NCBI GenBank assembly: GCA_020248905.1
Contig: JADCGR010000032.1
Coordinates: forward strand, 1-64,000
DNA length: 64,000 bases
Source: Curvibacter sp.
Lineage (GTDB): Bacteria; Pseudomonadota; Gammaproteobacteria; Burkholderiales; Burkholderiaceae_C
Direction: 5' to 3'
Shown: positions 26,718 through 35,768 of the stretch, piece after piece
Layout of the letters: the number at the start of each line of letters is the position of its first letter
Numbering within the stretch: position 1 is the first letter of the stretch
Notes under the pieces: generated by a model
What the model was told of the DNA's origin: nothing
The model's input: only the letters and a program-made list of their open reading frames with translations
The model's database searches: none
Made by a program: the position numbers and the translations under genes

Positions 26718-27211
26718 GGGATGGTTTCCTTTACATCAGTACACATGCCCGGTGCGGGCGTACGATGTCGGAACTGACGCTTTGAAACGGATGGAATTGC
26801 CGGAGAATCGCAGGCTCAGTTTGTGAGCCGCGATGTAGGCGCGTGGATGGGGGCGAAGGAAGAGGTCTGTGGGGCCGCCACCCACTTGGCGGCCAGTGCT
26901 GCCCGCAGCGCGGGCGCTGATGGCTGACGCATGCCGGGCGACAGCACGTATACGCGCCGCAGGCACATGAGTATCAGGCTCATCAACACAAACATTTCGC
27001 TTTGATCCGGCTGCCAGCTTATGGCTGACAACGCTGGGTATTCCGTTGAGTGTTTCAAGGCATCGGTTGTGCCGTCCACCGGGCAGGCCACGGCAAGCGG
27101 TTGGCTTGCGGTTTGCGTGCCCCGTGATCGGTGACATCGACCTTCCAGCGCGAGCCGTGGTGTCATGTGGACTAAACTCCAGACAAATCAACCACTTACG
27201 GCGCGTCGCTA
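26718..27211 (-). promoter_or_regulatory. Long rne upstream/leader region
   Basis: This 494-base gap between divergent rne and rluC has no convincing gene. In enterobacteria the same arrangement gives rne a long 5' leader with hairpins through which RNase E limits its own mRNA. Two perfect short stems are visible: GCCCGC-AGC-GCGGGC at 26899-26913 and GCAAGC-GGTTG-GCTTGC at 27093-27109. A TATAAT on the minus strand at 27226-27221, just inside rluC, is a possible -10 box, but no good -35 is visible. A leader role here is inferred from the family. Confidence 0.45.
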
Positions 27212-28234
27212 GTGAAAGACATTATAGAGGTCAAAACGCCTGCCGCCAGCCCTGAAGTCAAACAGGTGACGGTCGATGCGGAATCGGCCGGCCAGCGTCT
27301 GGACAATTTCCTGCTGCGCCAGTTCAAAGGGGTGCCTAAGACGCACGTCTATCGCATCATCCGCAGCGGCGAAGTGAGGGTTAACAAAGGCCGGGCCTCA
27401 GCCGATACCAGGGTGGAGGCGGGCGACCAGGTGCGATTGCCGCCGGTGCGCCTGTCCGAACGGGCGGTAGAAAAGGCCGAGGCCATGGCGGCGCCCAACG
27501 CGCCAGCGCGCGAGTTCCCGGTGCTGTTCGAGGATGAGGCCGTGCTGGCGGTGTACAAGCCGGCAGGCACGGCCGTGCATGGGGGCTCGGGCGTGAGTTT
27601 TGGCGTCATCGAACAGCTGCGCATGGCCCGGCCGCAGGCCAGGTTCCTTGAGCTCGTGCACCGTCTGGACCGTGAGACCAGCGGCATCCTCTTGCTGGCC
27701 AAGCGGCGCAGCGCGCTCAAGGTCCTGCAGGACCAGTTCCGCGAGCGCGAGACCGGCAAGACCTACCTGGCCCTGGTGGCCGGCGCCTGGCCGCTGAACA
27801 AGAAGGTGCTGGACAAGCCCCTGCACAAATACCTGCTGGACGATGGCGAGCGTCGCGTCAAGGTGGTGAGCCGCGACGACCCGCACGGCATGAAGTCCGT
27901 CACCCTGGTCAAGGTGCGCAGCCGCAACGCGCGCTACAGCCTGCTTGAAGTCACGATCAAGACCGGTCGTACGCACCAGATCCGTGTGCACCTGGCCTCC
28001 GAGGGCCTGCCCATCGTGGGGGATGACAAATACGGGGATTTCGAGCTCAACAAGTCCCTGCACAAGCCCGCAGGGTGTGAGGGGGCAGTATCCCTCAAGC
28101 GCATGTTCCTACACGCCTGGCGTTTACAGTTCAACCATCCGGTGACAGGCAAGCGGATCGAACTGACCTGCCCCCTGCCGCCCGAACTGGCCCGTTTCGC
28201 GGCCCATGTCTTTCCCGAAGACGAACATCCATGA
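27212..28234 (+). CDS. rluC: 23S rRNA pseudouridine synthase (RluC-type)
   Basis: A 340-residue pseudouridine synthase acting on 23S rRNA (the 955/2504/2580 class). An N-terminal S4 RNA-binding domain (QRLDNFLLRQFKGVPKTHVY at about 28-47, then RSGEVRVNKGRA) precedes the catalytic domain. The catalytic aspartate is D153 in HRLDRETSGILLLAK. The start is a GTG at 27212, followed by KDIIEVKTPAASPEV; this is accepted because the N-terminus looks family-like. The gene is divergent from rne, as in E. coli, and overlaps the HAD gene by four bases. Confidence 0.92.
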   Translation: MKDIIEVKTPAASPEVKQVTVDAESAGQRLDNFLLRQFKGVPKTHVYRIIRSGEVRVNKGRASADTRVEAGDQVRLPPVRLSERAVEKAEAMAAPNAPAREFPVLFEDEAVLAVYKPAGTAVHGGSGVSFGVIEQLRMARPQARFLELVHRLDRETSGILLLAKRRSALKVLQDQFRERETGKTYLALVAGAWPLNKKVLDKPLHKYLLDDGERRVKVVSRDDPHGMKSVTLVKVRSRNARYSLLEVTIKTGRTHQIRVHLASEGLPIVGDDKYGDFELNKSLHKPAGCEGAVSLKRMFLHAWRLQFNHPVTGKRIELTCPLPPELARFAAHVFPEDEHP

Positions 28235-28896
28235 GCTCTCGCCCCCGCCAGTACGACCTGATCGCCTTTGACTGGGACGGCACTCTTTTCGATTCCACGG
28301 CCATCATCACGCGCAGCATCCAGGAAGCCGTGCGCGACGTGGGCGGCACCGTGCCCAGCGATCGTGATGCGTCCTATGTGATCGGCATGGCACTGGGCCA
28401 GGCCCTGGCGCACGCTGCGCCGGATGTACCGCCCGAAAGGTACCCGGCGCTCGGTGAACGCTACCGTCATCACTACACGGCGCACCAGAACGACCTGAGC
28501 CTGTTTTCCGGCGTCCTGGAGCTACTCGCTGATCTCAAGGGCCGGCACCACTTGCTGGCCGTGGCCACGGGCAAGAGCCGGCGCGGGCTGGACGAGGTGC
28601 TGCACACCGTGGCGCTCAAGGGCGTGTTCGACGGCTCACGCACGGCTGACGAGACGGCAGGCAAGCCGCATCCGCGCATGCTGAACGAACTAATGCGAGA
28701 GTTCGGCGTCGAGCCCAAGCGCACGCTGATGATCGGCGACACCACCCACGACCTGCAGATGGCCCTCAACGCCGGCTGTTGCAGTGTCGGTGTGAGCTAC
28801 GGCGCGCACGAACCCGAGGCCTTCCACGCCTTGCAGCCGCTGCATGTGGCGCATTCGGTGCGCGAACTGCACGACTGGTTGCTGAAAAATGCCTAG
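28231..28896 (+). CDS. HAD-superfamily hydrolase (phosphoglycolate phosphatase-like)
   Basis: A 221-residue HAD-IA phosphatase with the catalytic motif DWDGTLFDS (D14, D16), motif II in LLAVATGKSRRGLDE, lysine motif in GKPHPRML, and the acidic motif MIGDTTHDLQMALNAG. The size and cap fit phosphoglycolate phosphatase/pyrophosphatase-like proteins. The same pairing rluC-HAD-Rieske-protease is typical of the group, but the substrate is unknown. The ATG overlaps the rluC stop (ATGA). Confidence 0.88.
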   Translation: MSSRPRQYDLIAFDWDGTLFDSTAIITRSIQEAVRDVGGTVPSDRDASYVIGMALGQALAHAAPDVPPERYPALGERYRHHYTAHQNDLSLFSGVLELLADLKGRHHLLAVATGKSRRGLDEVLHTVALKGVFDGSRTADETAGKPHPRMLNELMREFGVEPKRTLMIGDTTHDLQMALNAGCCSVGVSYGAHEPEAFHALQPLHVAHSVRELHDWLLKNA

Positions 28897-28987
28897 CCCT
28901 TACGGTCGTCACTGCTTATGCGCCCTGCCCCCCGAGGGGGCCGCCGCCTTCCTCAGGTCGGCCCGGCGGACAACGATCGCCTGAGCC
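28897..28987. repeat. Intergenic C/G-run repeat after the HAD gene
   Basis: The 91-base gap between the HAD and Rieske genes contains CCCCCCGAGGGGGCCGCCGCC (about 28930), a hairpin-forming module that resembles the one between livH and livM. It interrupts an otherwise tightly packed run. Boundaries are approximate. Confidence 0.45.
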
Positions 28988-29356
28988 ATGGACGAGGCGC
29001 TGATTCCTCTTTGCAACTCAGCTGATCTGGCCGACGGCGGGCTGGCGGTGCCTTTTGATGTGGTCTACGGTGGCCAGACCTGCAGGGCTTTTGCGGTCCG
29101 CTACGCGGGGCGGGCACAGGCCTACCTGAACCGCTGCACCCATGTCGCCATGGAGCTGGACTACCAGCCCAACCAGTTTTTTGACATCACTGGCCAGTGG
29201 TTGATCTGTGCCACCCACGGCGCCCTGTACTCGCCTGAGACCGGCGCCTGCCGTGGCGGCCCCTGTCGGGGGGGGCTGGTGAAAATCGACCTCACGGAGC
29301 GTCATGGCGTTATCCACTGGCATACTGCCTACAACCTGAAACCTGTCGAGTTTTGA
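28988..29356 (+). CDS. Small Rieske 2Fe-2S protein
   Basis: A 122-residue stand-alone Rieske ferredoxin. The two cluster-binding boxes are C50-T-H52 (RCTHVAME) and C74-x2-H77 (WLICATHGALY). There is no oxygenase domain, signal peptide or membrane segment, so it is a soluble cytoplasmic electron carrier. Its partner is unknown. A GACRGGPCRGG loop after the second box has two further cysteines, as in Rieske-type ferredoxins of this group. The next gene starts two bases after its stop. Confidence 0.88.
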   Translation: MDEALIPLCNSADLADGGLAVPFDVVYGGQTCRAFAVRYAGRAQAYLNRCTHVAMELDYQPNQFFDITGQWLICATHGALYSPETGACRGGPCRGGLVKIDLTERHGVIHWHTAYNLKPVEF

Positions 29357-29357
29357 G

Positions 29358-30347
29358 ATGAACGAAGTGCCTGGTTCTGAAAATGGCGTTGGCCAGTCGT
29401 CAACCCCGACGTCGGCCTCTGTGCCCGGCTGGGAACGTGCCGTGCTGGAAAAGCTGGCGTTTGCAGCCCTGGAAGAGCAGCGCGCTGCGCGGCGCTGGAA
29501 GATCATCAACCGGCTGATCACGCTCGGCCTGTTGCTGGGGCTGGCCTGGCTGATCTTTGGCATGGGCCAGGGCACGGGCGCGCCCTCTCAGCGGCACACG
29601 GCCCTGGTCGAGATCAAGGGCGAAATTGCTTCCGAGAGCGAGGCCAGTGCCGATCTCGTGGTGTCGGCTGTTCGCGCTGCTTTCGAGGACCGCGGTGCCC
29701 AGGCCGTGGTGCTGCTGATCAACTCCCCGGGCGGCAGCCCCGTGCAGGCGGGCATCATCAACGACGAGATCCGCCGCCTCAAGGCCCAGCACAACAAGCC
29801 TGTTTATGCCGTGGTGCAAGAGGCTTGTGCCTCGGCCGCCTACTACATTGCCGTTTCGGCCGACCGTATCTACGTGGACAAGGCAAGCATCGTGGGCAGC
29901 ATTGGCGTGCTCATGGACGGCTTTGGCTTCACCGGCCTGATGGAGAAGCTGGGGGTCGAGCGCCGTCTGATGACTGCGGGCGAGAACAAGGGCTTTCTCG
30001 ATCCCTTTAGCCCGCAGACCGAGAGGCAGCGCGCTTTTGCGCAGGCCATGCTGGACCAGATCCACAAACAGTTCATCGACGTGGTCAAGACCGGGCGCGG
30101 CAAGCGGCTGAAGGAGACGCCCGACATGTTCAGCGGGCTGTTCTGGACCGGCCAGCAGGCCGTGGACCTGGGGTTGGCCGACCAGCTGGGTAACCTGGAC
30201 TACGTTGCGCGCGAGGTCGTCCAGGCCGAGCACATCGTCGACTACACGCGCCATCCCAATGTGGCCGAGCGTCTGGTCAAGCGCTTTGGCGCCGCCATCG
30301 GTGAAGGTTCGGTCCAGGCCGTGCGCGGCGCGCCCGTGTGGCGCTGA
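29358..30347 (+). CDS. S49-family membrane serine protease (SppA-like signal peptide peptidase)
   Basis: A 329-residue protease with a single N-terminal membrane helix (LITLGLLLGLAWLIFGMG, about 53-70) and a periplasmic S49 catalytic domain. Probable catalytic serine is S159 in ACASAAYYIAVSADRI, with the lysine K211 in GENKGFLDPFSPQ. The INSPGGSPVQAG stretch is also typical. Short SppA-like proteins of this type are thought to degrade cleaved signal peptides. It is linked to the Rieske gene (two-base gap), a pairing that may be conserved in Burkholderiales. Confidence 0.9.
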   Translation: MNEVPGSENGVGQSSTPTSASVPGWERAVLEKLAFAALEEQRAARRWKIINRLITLGLLLGLAWLIFGMGQGTGAPSQRHTALVEIKGEIASESEASADLVVSAVRAAFEDRGAQAVVLLINSPGGSPVQAGIINDEIRRLKAQHNKPVYAVVQEACASAAYYIAVSADRIYVDKASIVGSIGVLMDGFGFTGLMEKLGVERRLMTAGENKGFLDPFSPQTERQRAFAQAMLDQIHKQFIDVVKTGRGKRLKETPDMFSGLFWTGQQAVDLGLADQLGNLDYVAREVVQAEHIVDYTRHPNVAERLVKRFGAAIGEGSVQAVRGAPVWR

Positions 30348-30358
30348 GGCGCGACGCT

Positions 30359-31117
30359 TCAACGCCCAATGGCGTAGACGGCCGGCAGCTCCGGGGCTTG
30401 AATGCGTTGCCTCCACTGCCTGACAGTCTGGCTGCGGATGATCGCATCCTCCAGTGTTAGGCCGCTGGCCACGGCCAATCGCGTGTTGTGCTGCAGCGTG
30501 CGCACGAGCGCATCCAGCAGGGCGGCGTTGCGGTAAGGCGTTTCAATGAAGATTTGCGTCTGGCCGGTACGCAGCGCCAGAGATTCCAGTTCCTTGATGC
30601 GGCGGGTGCGGGCGTCGGCATCCTGCGGAATGTAGCCCACGAAGGCAAAGCTCTGGCCCGACAGCCCACTGGCGGCCAGTGCCAGCAACAGCGATACCGG
30701 GCCCACCAGTGGCACAACCTCGATCCCCAGCTCATGTGCAGCGCGCACGACCGAGGCGCCCGGATCGGCCACGGCCGGCATCCCCGCTTCGCTGAGCAGG
30801 CCCATATCCCCACCGGCGAGGGCCGGCGCCAATAGCGGCCGGGCATCGAAGCTGCTGGGGCCATGGTCCCCCTTCTTGTGCACTTCCCGCGGTAACTCCT
30901 GGAAACAGAGGCCTTGCAAGGGCGAGGCCAGTGGGTGTAACTCACCCACACGCTTGAGGTAGGCGCGCGCGCTTCTGGCGTTCTCGCAGATCCATTGCGA
31001 CAACCGGGCGGCCTCGGCCAGCGTGCCTGCGGGCAGGACCCGGTCCAGCGCGGTCTGGGTGTCGCAGCCAAAATCCAGCGGCGCCGGCACAAGATAAAGT
31101 TTGCCGGGGACGGTCAT
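30359..31117 (-). CDS. SAM-dependent methyltransferase of the tetrapyrrole methylase/RsmI-like family
   Basis: A 252-residue protein in the tetrapyrrole methylase fold, with GGDMGLLSEAGMPAVADPGA near 101-120 (the GxxSEAGxPxVxDPG motif of RsmI-like enzymes) and LVGPVSLLLALAASGLSG near 135. The second half contains QIFIETPYRNAALLDAL. RsmI itself modifies 16S rRNA C1402, but this protein is shorter and diverges in the N-terminal part, so the target is left open. It overlaps maf by four bases and converges with the protease gene (11-base gap). Confidence 0.85.
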   Translation of the reverse strand: MTVPGKLYLVPAPLDFGCDTQTALDRVLPAGTLAEAARLSQWICENARSARAYLKRVGELHPLASPLQGLCFQELPREVHKKGDHGPSSFDARPLLAPALAGGDMGLLSEAGMPAVADPGASVVRAAHELGIEVVPLVGPVSLLLALAASGLSGQSFAFVGYIPQDADARTRRIKELESLALRTGQTQIFIETPYRNAALLDALVRTLQHNTRLAVASGLTLEDAIIRSQTVRQWRQRIQAPELPAVYAIGR

Positions 31118-31704
31118 GTTTTCAGCAGGGACAGGCCGGCAGCCCGTAGCATGCGCGCCGTGCGGATCAGCGGCAGGCCCACGAGCGCGGTGGGGTCGTC
31201 GCTTTCAATGGTTTCAAGCAGGGCGATGCCCAGTCCTTCGCTCTTGGCGCTGCCAGCGCAGTCGTACGGTGTTTCGGCAAGCAGATAGGCCTCGATCTCA
31301 TCATCCCCGAGCTCGCGAAAGCGCACGCGCACGGGGGCCAGATCTGTCCGCTCAAAGCCGGTTTCCCGGCAGACCACCGCAACTGCGGTCTGGAAGATCA
31401 CGGTGCGACCGCGCATGCGCCGCAGCTGTTCGACGGCCCGCGCGTGCGTGCCAGGCTTGCCCAGGGGCTCGCCCGCCAGATCGGCGACTTGGTCGGAGCC
31501 GATCACGACGGCTCCAGGGTAGCGTTCCGCGACCGCGCGTGCCTTGGCCACGGCGAGCCGAAGAGCGAGTTCAGTTGGCCGCTCGCCGGGCGCGGGAGTT
31601 TCGTCGACATCGGGGGCGACGACGTCGAATGGAAGGCGAAGGCGCTGCAACAACTCGCAACGGTAGACGGAGGTGGAGCCCAGGATCAGACGGCGCGAAC
31701 TCAT
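31114..31704 (-). CDS. maf: Maf-family nucleoside triphosphate pyrophosphatase
   Basis: A 196-residue Maf protein that hydrolyses non-standard nucleotides to the monophosphate. N-terminal RLILGSTSVYRCELLQRLRL with the phosphate-binding S/R pattern, the VDETPAPGE loop and the GSDQVADL motif (about 68-75) are visible; ETPYDCAGSAKSEGLGIAL is the later conserved block. The RCELL and SDQVA forms fit the YceF/7-methyl-GTP type better than the dTTP type, but this is a judgement by eye. It is divergent from yceD with about 25 bases between starts. Confidence 0.88.
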   Translation of the reverse strand: MSSRRLILGSTSVYRCELLQRLRLPFDVVAPDVDETPAPGERPTELALRLAVAKARAVAERYPGAVVIGSDQVADLAGEPLGKPGTHARAVEQLRRMRGRTVIFQTAVAVVCRETGFERTDLAPVRVRFRELGDDEIEAYLLAETPYDCAGSAKSEGLGIALLETIESDDPTALVGLPLIRTARMLRAAGLSLLKT

Positions 31705-31729
31705 GGTGCGATTCTCTTACACTGCCGAC

Positions 31730-32278
31730 ATGTCTTCCCACTTCGATCCGCGCCGCCTGGATGTGCTGGCTTTTGCCCGGGCTGCAGCCGAGCTGTCGGC
31801 CGTCGATACCTTGTCGCTGTACGAGCGGCTCTGCGCCGAGACCGGAGCTGCCGGCGCCGATCGGCCCGTCCGCTGGCGCGCTGTGGGCCGACATGACACA
31901 GACGCCAGCGGCCACAGCCGGGTCTGGCTCCATCTGGATGCCGATGCCTGTCTTCCCCTGACCTGCCAGCGGTGCCTGGGCCCCGCAGACATCGATGTCA
32001 CGGTATCGCGGGAATTCCGTTTCGCCCCGACGGAGGAGCAGGCCGAGGCCGAGGACGAGATGTCCGAGGAGGATGTCCTGGTCCTCAGCCGCGACTTCGA
32101 CCTGAAGGGCCTCGTGGAAGATGAGCTGATCATGGCTCTGCCCCTGGTTCCGAGGCACCCGGAATGCCTGGAAAACTTGAAACTGTCAGCCCAGGACCCG
32201 GATTTTGATGCTTCCAGCTCAGGGCAACCCCATCCGTTCGCGGCTTTGGCGGGGCTCAAGGGCGGAGAATCCGGGTAA
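31730..32278 (+). CDS. yceD: 23S rRNA accumulation protein YceD (DUF177)
   Basis: A 182-residue DUF177 protein encoded just before rpmF, as in most bacteria. The family cysteine pair is C79-x2-C82 (LTCQRCLGP). The acidic stretch EEQAEAEDEMSEEDVLVLSRDFDLKGLVEDEL is also typical. I use the ATG at 31730 (MSSHFDPRRLD); an upstream ATG at 31703 would add nine residues and overlap maf. YceD is linked to correct 23S rRNA levels in E. coli. Confidence 0.88.
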   Translation: MSSHFDPRRLDVLAFARAAAELSAVDTLSLYERLCAETGAAGADRPVRWRAVGRHDTDASGHSRVWLHLDADACLPLTCQRCLGPADIDVTVSREFRFAPTEEQAEAEDEMSEEDVLVLSRDFDLKGLVEDELIMALPLVPRHPECLENLKLSAQDPDFDASSSGQPHPFAALAGLKGGESG

Positions 32279-32325
32279 CGGCCCGGTGCGCGGGTGGAAA
32301 CCTGCGTGAAATCAACCGCTTAGGC

Positions 32326-32331
32326 TATAAT
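32326..32331 (+). promoter_or_regulatory. Candidate rpmF promoter, -10 box
   Basis: A perfect TATAAT lies 93 bases before the rpmF start, in the A+T-richer gap between yceD and rpmF. No strong -35 is seen at 16-18 bases upstream, so this is a tentative start point for the rpmF-plsX-fab transcript. Confidence 0.4.
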
Positions 32332-32423
32332 TTAGGGCTTCGCGCGGATCCAATCTGCGCCGGACTCGTGTCCACCCACCTTCCCGCGTTGTGCCCTGCG
32401 CAGCGCCTTTACAGGAGCCTGTC

Positions 32424-32606
32424 ATGGCCGTTCAGCAAAACAAGAAGTCGCCGTCCAAGCGCGGCATGCACCGTTCGCACAACGCCCTAGGCGTGCCCGG
32501 CATTGCCGTTGAGCCGACCACCGGCGAGACTCACCTGCGCCACCACATCAGCCCCAACGGCTTCTACCGTGGCCGCAAGGTTCTGAAGACCAAATCCGAA
32601 GCCTGA
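32424..32606 (+). CDS. rpmF: 50S ribosomal protein L32
   Basis: A 60-residue L32 beginning [20 protein letters not shown]. The short track ORF is extended at the front; the ATG at 32424 follows ACAGGAGCCTGTC, a good ribosome site. No zinc cysteines are present: it is the non-zinc type usual in proteobacteria. The C-terminus [21 protein letters not shown] is typical. It leads into the fatty acid synthesis genes. Confidence 0.97.
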   Translation: MAVQQNKKSPSKRGMHRSHNALGVPGIAVEPTTGETHLRHHISPNGFYRGRKVLKTKSEA

Positions 32607-32624
32607 TTCCCCCAGGTCTTGACG

Positions 32625-32656
32625 GGCCCGACGCTACGACACAAGTAGCTCGGGCC
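32625..32656 (+). promoter_or_regulatory. Long stem-loop between rpmF and plsX
   Basis: GGCCCGA-c-GCTAC (32625-32637) pairs perfectly with GTAGC-TCGGGCC (32645-32656) around the loop GACACAA, with one bulged C. That is a 12-pair stem starting 19 bases after the rpmF stop. The following TTCGTCTT is not a good T-tract, so a partial terminator or an RNA processing or stability element is more likely than a full terminator. Confidence 0.65.
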
Positions 32657-32715
32657 TTCGTCTTGATGACGGCTTTCATTCTGTCCCCTCTCGCGCCCGA
32701 TCGCGCTGCCCAGTC

Positions 32716-33741
32716 ATGATCACGATCGCTGTGGACTGCATGGGGGGCGACCATGGTCCCCGGGTCACTCTGGCGGCCTGCCGCAGTTTTCTCGAAAACC
32801 ACCCCGAAGCCCGGCTCTTGCTGGTTGGGCCGGCGGAGCCCCTGTCGGGCTTTGCTCACGACCGCGCCCGCGTTGTTGCGGCAAGTGAGGTGGTCGGCAT
32901 GGACGACCCGATCGAGATGGCCCTGCGACGCAAAAAGGATTCGTCCATGCGAGTGGCCATCGAGCAGGTCAAGGGCGGCGAGGCCCAGGCTGCCGTGTCG
33001 GCTGGCAACACGGGCGCCCTGATGGCGATCGCCCGCTACGTGCTTAAGACGGTAGAGGGCATCGATCGCCCCGCCATCGCCACCCAGCTGCCCAACGCCA
33101 GCGGTGGCGCCACCACGGTTCTGGACCTGGGTGCCAATGTGGACTGCACCGCCGAGCACCTGCTTCAGTTCGCGGTCATGGGGTCGGCGCTGGTTTCCGT
33201 TTTGCGAGATGAAGCCAATCCCACGGTGGGCTTGCTCAATATCGGGGAAGAGGTCATCAAAGGCAACGAAGTCATTAAAAAAGCGAGTGAACTGCTTCGA
33301 TCGGCCGCTAATTCTGGCGATTTGAACTTTTACGGCAACGTTGAGGGCAATGATATCTTCAAGGGTACGACCGACATCGTCGTTTGTGACGGATTCGTCG
33401 GCAACGTCGCCCTCAAGACCAGCGAGGGCCTGGCGTCGATGATAGGCGGCTTCCTCAAGGAAGAGTTCTCACGCAACATCTTCACCAAAATTTCCGCTAT
33501 TTGCGCTCTTCCTGTCTTATTAGCGTTCAAAAGGCGGGTAGACCATCGGCGTTACAACGGTGCAGCCCTGCTGGGTTTGCGTGGGCTGGTGTTCAAGAGC
33601 CATGGCTCGGCCGATGAATTGGCTTTTGAGCAGGCCCTGAACCGCGCGTATGATGCGGCCCGTAACCAGCTGCTTGAACGGGTTCAGGCCCGTATCGTGC
33701 ACGCAGCTCCGTTGCTGGCCGGCGTGGCCGTCGCGGAGTGA
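32716..33741 (+). CDS. plsX: Phosphate acyltransferase PlsX
   Basis: A 341-residue enzyme that turns acyl-ACP into acyl-phosphate for phospholipid synthesis. It starts [21 protein letters not shown], with the DxMGGD motif. Other family stretches are [49 protein letters not shown] and [20 protein letters not shown]. It is the first enzyme gene of the rpmF-plsX-fabH-fabD-fabG-acpP-fabF order. Confidence 0.96.
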   Translation: MITIAVDCMGGDHGPRVTLAACRSFLENHPEARLLLVGPAEPLSGFAHDRARVVAASEVVGMDDPIEMALRRKKDSSMRVAIEQVKGGEAQAAVSAGNTGALMAIARYVLKTVEGIDRPAIATQLPNASGGATTVLDLGANVDCTAEHLLQFAVMGSALVSVLRDEANPTVGLLNIGEEVIKGNEVIKKASELLRSAANSGDLNFYGNVEGNDIFKGTTDIVVCDGFVGNVALKTSEGLASMIGGFLKEEFSRNIFTKISAICALPVLLAFKRRVDHRRYNGAALLGLRGLVFKSHGSADELAFEQALNRAYDAARNQLLERVQARIVHAAPLLAGVAVAE

Positions 33742-33789
33742 GCGGGACGGCCAACAGGCCGGTCGCCGCAGCCCCTGCAGAACCACTAC

Positions 33790-34767
33790 ATGAGACCTTA
33801 CTCCCGCATCACCGGCACCGGCAGCTTTCTGCCGCCCAGGCGCCTGAGCAACGCCGATCTGGTGGCTCAGTTGGCTTCAGACGGCATCGAGTCTTCCGAT
33901 GAGTGGATTGTCGAGCGCACCGGTATCCGGGCGCGCCACTTTGCCGAGCCCGGCGTGACCAGCAGCGACCTGGGGCTTGAGGCATCGCGTCGAGCGCTGG
34001 AGGCGGCCGGCTTGCGAGCCGATCAGATCGACCTGATCATCGTCGCCACTTCCACGCCTGACATGGTCTTTCCCTCGGCGGCTTGCATCCTGCAGAACAA
34101 GATCGGCGCGAACGGTTGCCCGGCCTTCGACGTCCAGGCCGTTTGCAGCGGATTTGTGTACGCCCTGACCGTGGCCGATGCCATGATCAAGGCCGGGACC
34201 GCGCGCCGCGCCCTGGTGGTGGGCGCGGAGGTGTTCTCGCGCATCATCGATTTCAAGGACCGCGCCACCTGTGTGCTGTTCGGTGACGGTGCCGGCGCCG
34301 TGGTGCTGGAAGCTTCGGACGAGCCCGGCATTCTGGCCACCGAACTGCACGCGGACGGGAAACATGTCGATATCTTGTGCACACCGGGACATGTCTGCGG
34401 TGGTCAGGTGCTGGGCGATCCCTTTCTCAAGATGGATGGCCAGGCGGTCTTCAAGCTGGCCGTGGGCGTACTGGAGGACGCGGCGCGTGCGGTGCTGGCC
34501 AAGGCGGGCCGGCAGGAGTCTGATATCTGCTGGCTAATTCCACACCAGGCCAACATCCGGATCATGCAAGGCACGGCCAAGAAGCTCAGGCTGCCCATGG
34601 ACAAGGTGATCGTGACGGTTGACGAGCACGGAAACACATCGGCCGCGTCCATCCCCCTGGCGCTGGATGCCGGGGTGCGCAGCGGGCGCGTCAAAAAGGG
34701 CGACCTGGTCATGCTGGAGGGTGTAGGCGGCGGCTTCACCTGGGGAGCGGTCCTGCTGACGATGTAA
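33790..34767 (+). CDS. fabH: 3-oxoacyl-ACP synthase III (FabH)
   Basis: A 325-residue condensing enzyme that starts fatty acid synthesis from acetyl-CoA and malonyl-ACP. The Cys-His-Asn triad is visible: C119 in [11 protein letters not shown], the histidine in [11 protein letters not shown], and the asparagine in [15 protein letters not shown]. The C-terminus [14 protein letters not shown] is the normal ending. It is 48 bases after plsX and 50 before fabD. Confidence 0.96.
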   Translation: MRPYSRITGTGSFLPPRRLSNADLVAQLASDGIESSDEWIVERTGIRARHFAEPGVTSSDLGLEASRRALEAAGLRADQIDLIIVATSTPDMVFPSAACILQNKIGANGCPAFDVQAVCSGFVYALTVADAMIKAGTARRALVVGAEVFSRIIDFKDRATCVLFGDGAGAVVLEASDEPGILATELHADGKHVDILCTPGHVCGGQVLGDPFLKMDGQAVFKLAVGVLEDAARAVLAKAGRQESDICWLIPHQANIRIMQGTAKKLRLPMDKVIVTVDEHGNTSAASIPLALDAGVRSGRVKKGDLVMLEGVGGGFTWGAVLLTM

Positions 34768-34817
34768 AGCCCCACCCGGCACTTCCCCTGACAACAACCC
34801 ATCAGTCCTAGAACACC

Positions 34818-35768
34818 ATGAAACCGTTTGCTTTTGTGTTCCCAGGTCAAGGCTCCCAGTCGGTCGGCATGCTTGACGCCTGGGGTGATCACCCCGAAGT
34901 CCACGAGGTGCTGCACGAAGCCTCGGACGCGCTGGGCGAGAACCTTACCCACCTGATACAGCAGGGCCCCAAGGAGGCGCTGGCCCTGACCACCAATACG
35001 CAGCCAGTGATGCTGGTCGCCGGTGTCGCCGCCTACCGCGTCTGGATGGCCGAAACCGGTGTGGCACCGCAGGTGGTGGCTGGCCACTCGCTGGGGGAAT
35101 ACTCCGCCTTGGTGGCTGCCGGAGTGCTTACCTTGCGTCAAGCGGTGCCCCTCGTGCGCTTTCGGGCGCAGGCCATGCAGGAAGCGGTGCCCGTGGGCAC
35201 TGGCGCCATGGCCGCCATTCTGGGCATGGACGCCGCCAGAGTGATCGCGGGCTGCGCCGAGGCGGCGCAGTCCTTCGGCCCCGGCTCGAAAGAGGTTGTC
35301 GAGGCCGTGAACTTCAACGACCCGGTGCAGACGGTAATCGCCGGCTCAAGGGCGGCGGTTGACAAGGCCTGCGAAGTGCTCAAGGCCAACGGCGCCAAGC
35401 GCGCGCTGCCGCTGCCGGTATCGGCGCCCTTCCACTCCAGCCTCATGAAGCCCGCCGCTGAGAAGCTGCGCGAGCGGCTCGAGGACGTGCAGTTCGGCGC
35501 GCCAACGATCGCCCTGGTCAATAACATCGACGTGGCCGTCGAGGTGGATGCCGACCGTATCCGTGATGCGCTTTACCGGCAAGCCTTCGGACCGGTGCGT
35601 TGGGTCGAATGCGTACAGGCCATCAAGGCGCGTGGCATTGCCCAAGTTGTGGAATGCGGCCCGGGCAGGGTACTGGCCGGCATGGTCAAGCGCATCGACG
35701 CCGAGCTCACGGGCCTGCCCCTGTTCGACCCCGCAACATTGACAGAAGTCCAGGGAGCCCTGCAATGA
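34818..35768 (+). CDS. fabD: Malonyl-CoA:ACP transacylase (FabD)
   Basis: A 316-residue acyltransferase. The nucleophile serine is S91 in GHSLGEYSALVA, the oxyanion glutamine is in FPGQGSQSVGML near residue 11, and the catalytic histidine is in VSAPFHSSLM. It loads malonate onto AcpP. Its TGA overlaps the ATG of fabG (ATGA), so the two are probably coupled. Confidence 0.96.
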   Translation: MKPFAFVFPGQGSQSVGMLDAWGDHPEVHEVLHEASDALGENLTHLIQQGPKEALALTTNTQPVMLVAGVAAYRVWMAETGVAPQVVAGHSLGEYSALVAAGVLTLRQAVPLVRFRAQAMQEAVPVGTGAMAAILGMDAARVIAGCAEAAQSFGPGSKEVVEAVNFNDPVQTVIAGSRAAVDKACEVLKANGAKRALPLPVSAPFHSSLMKPAAEKLRERLEDVQFGAPTIALVNNIDVAVEVDADRIRDALYRQAFGPVRWVECVQAIKARGIAQVVECGPGRVLAGMVKRIDAELTGLPLFDPATLTEVQGALQ

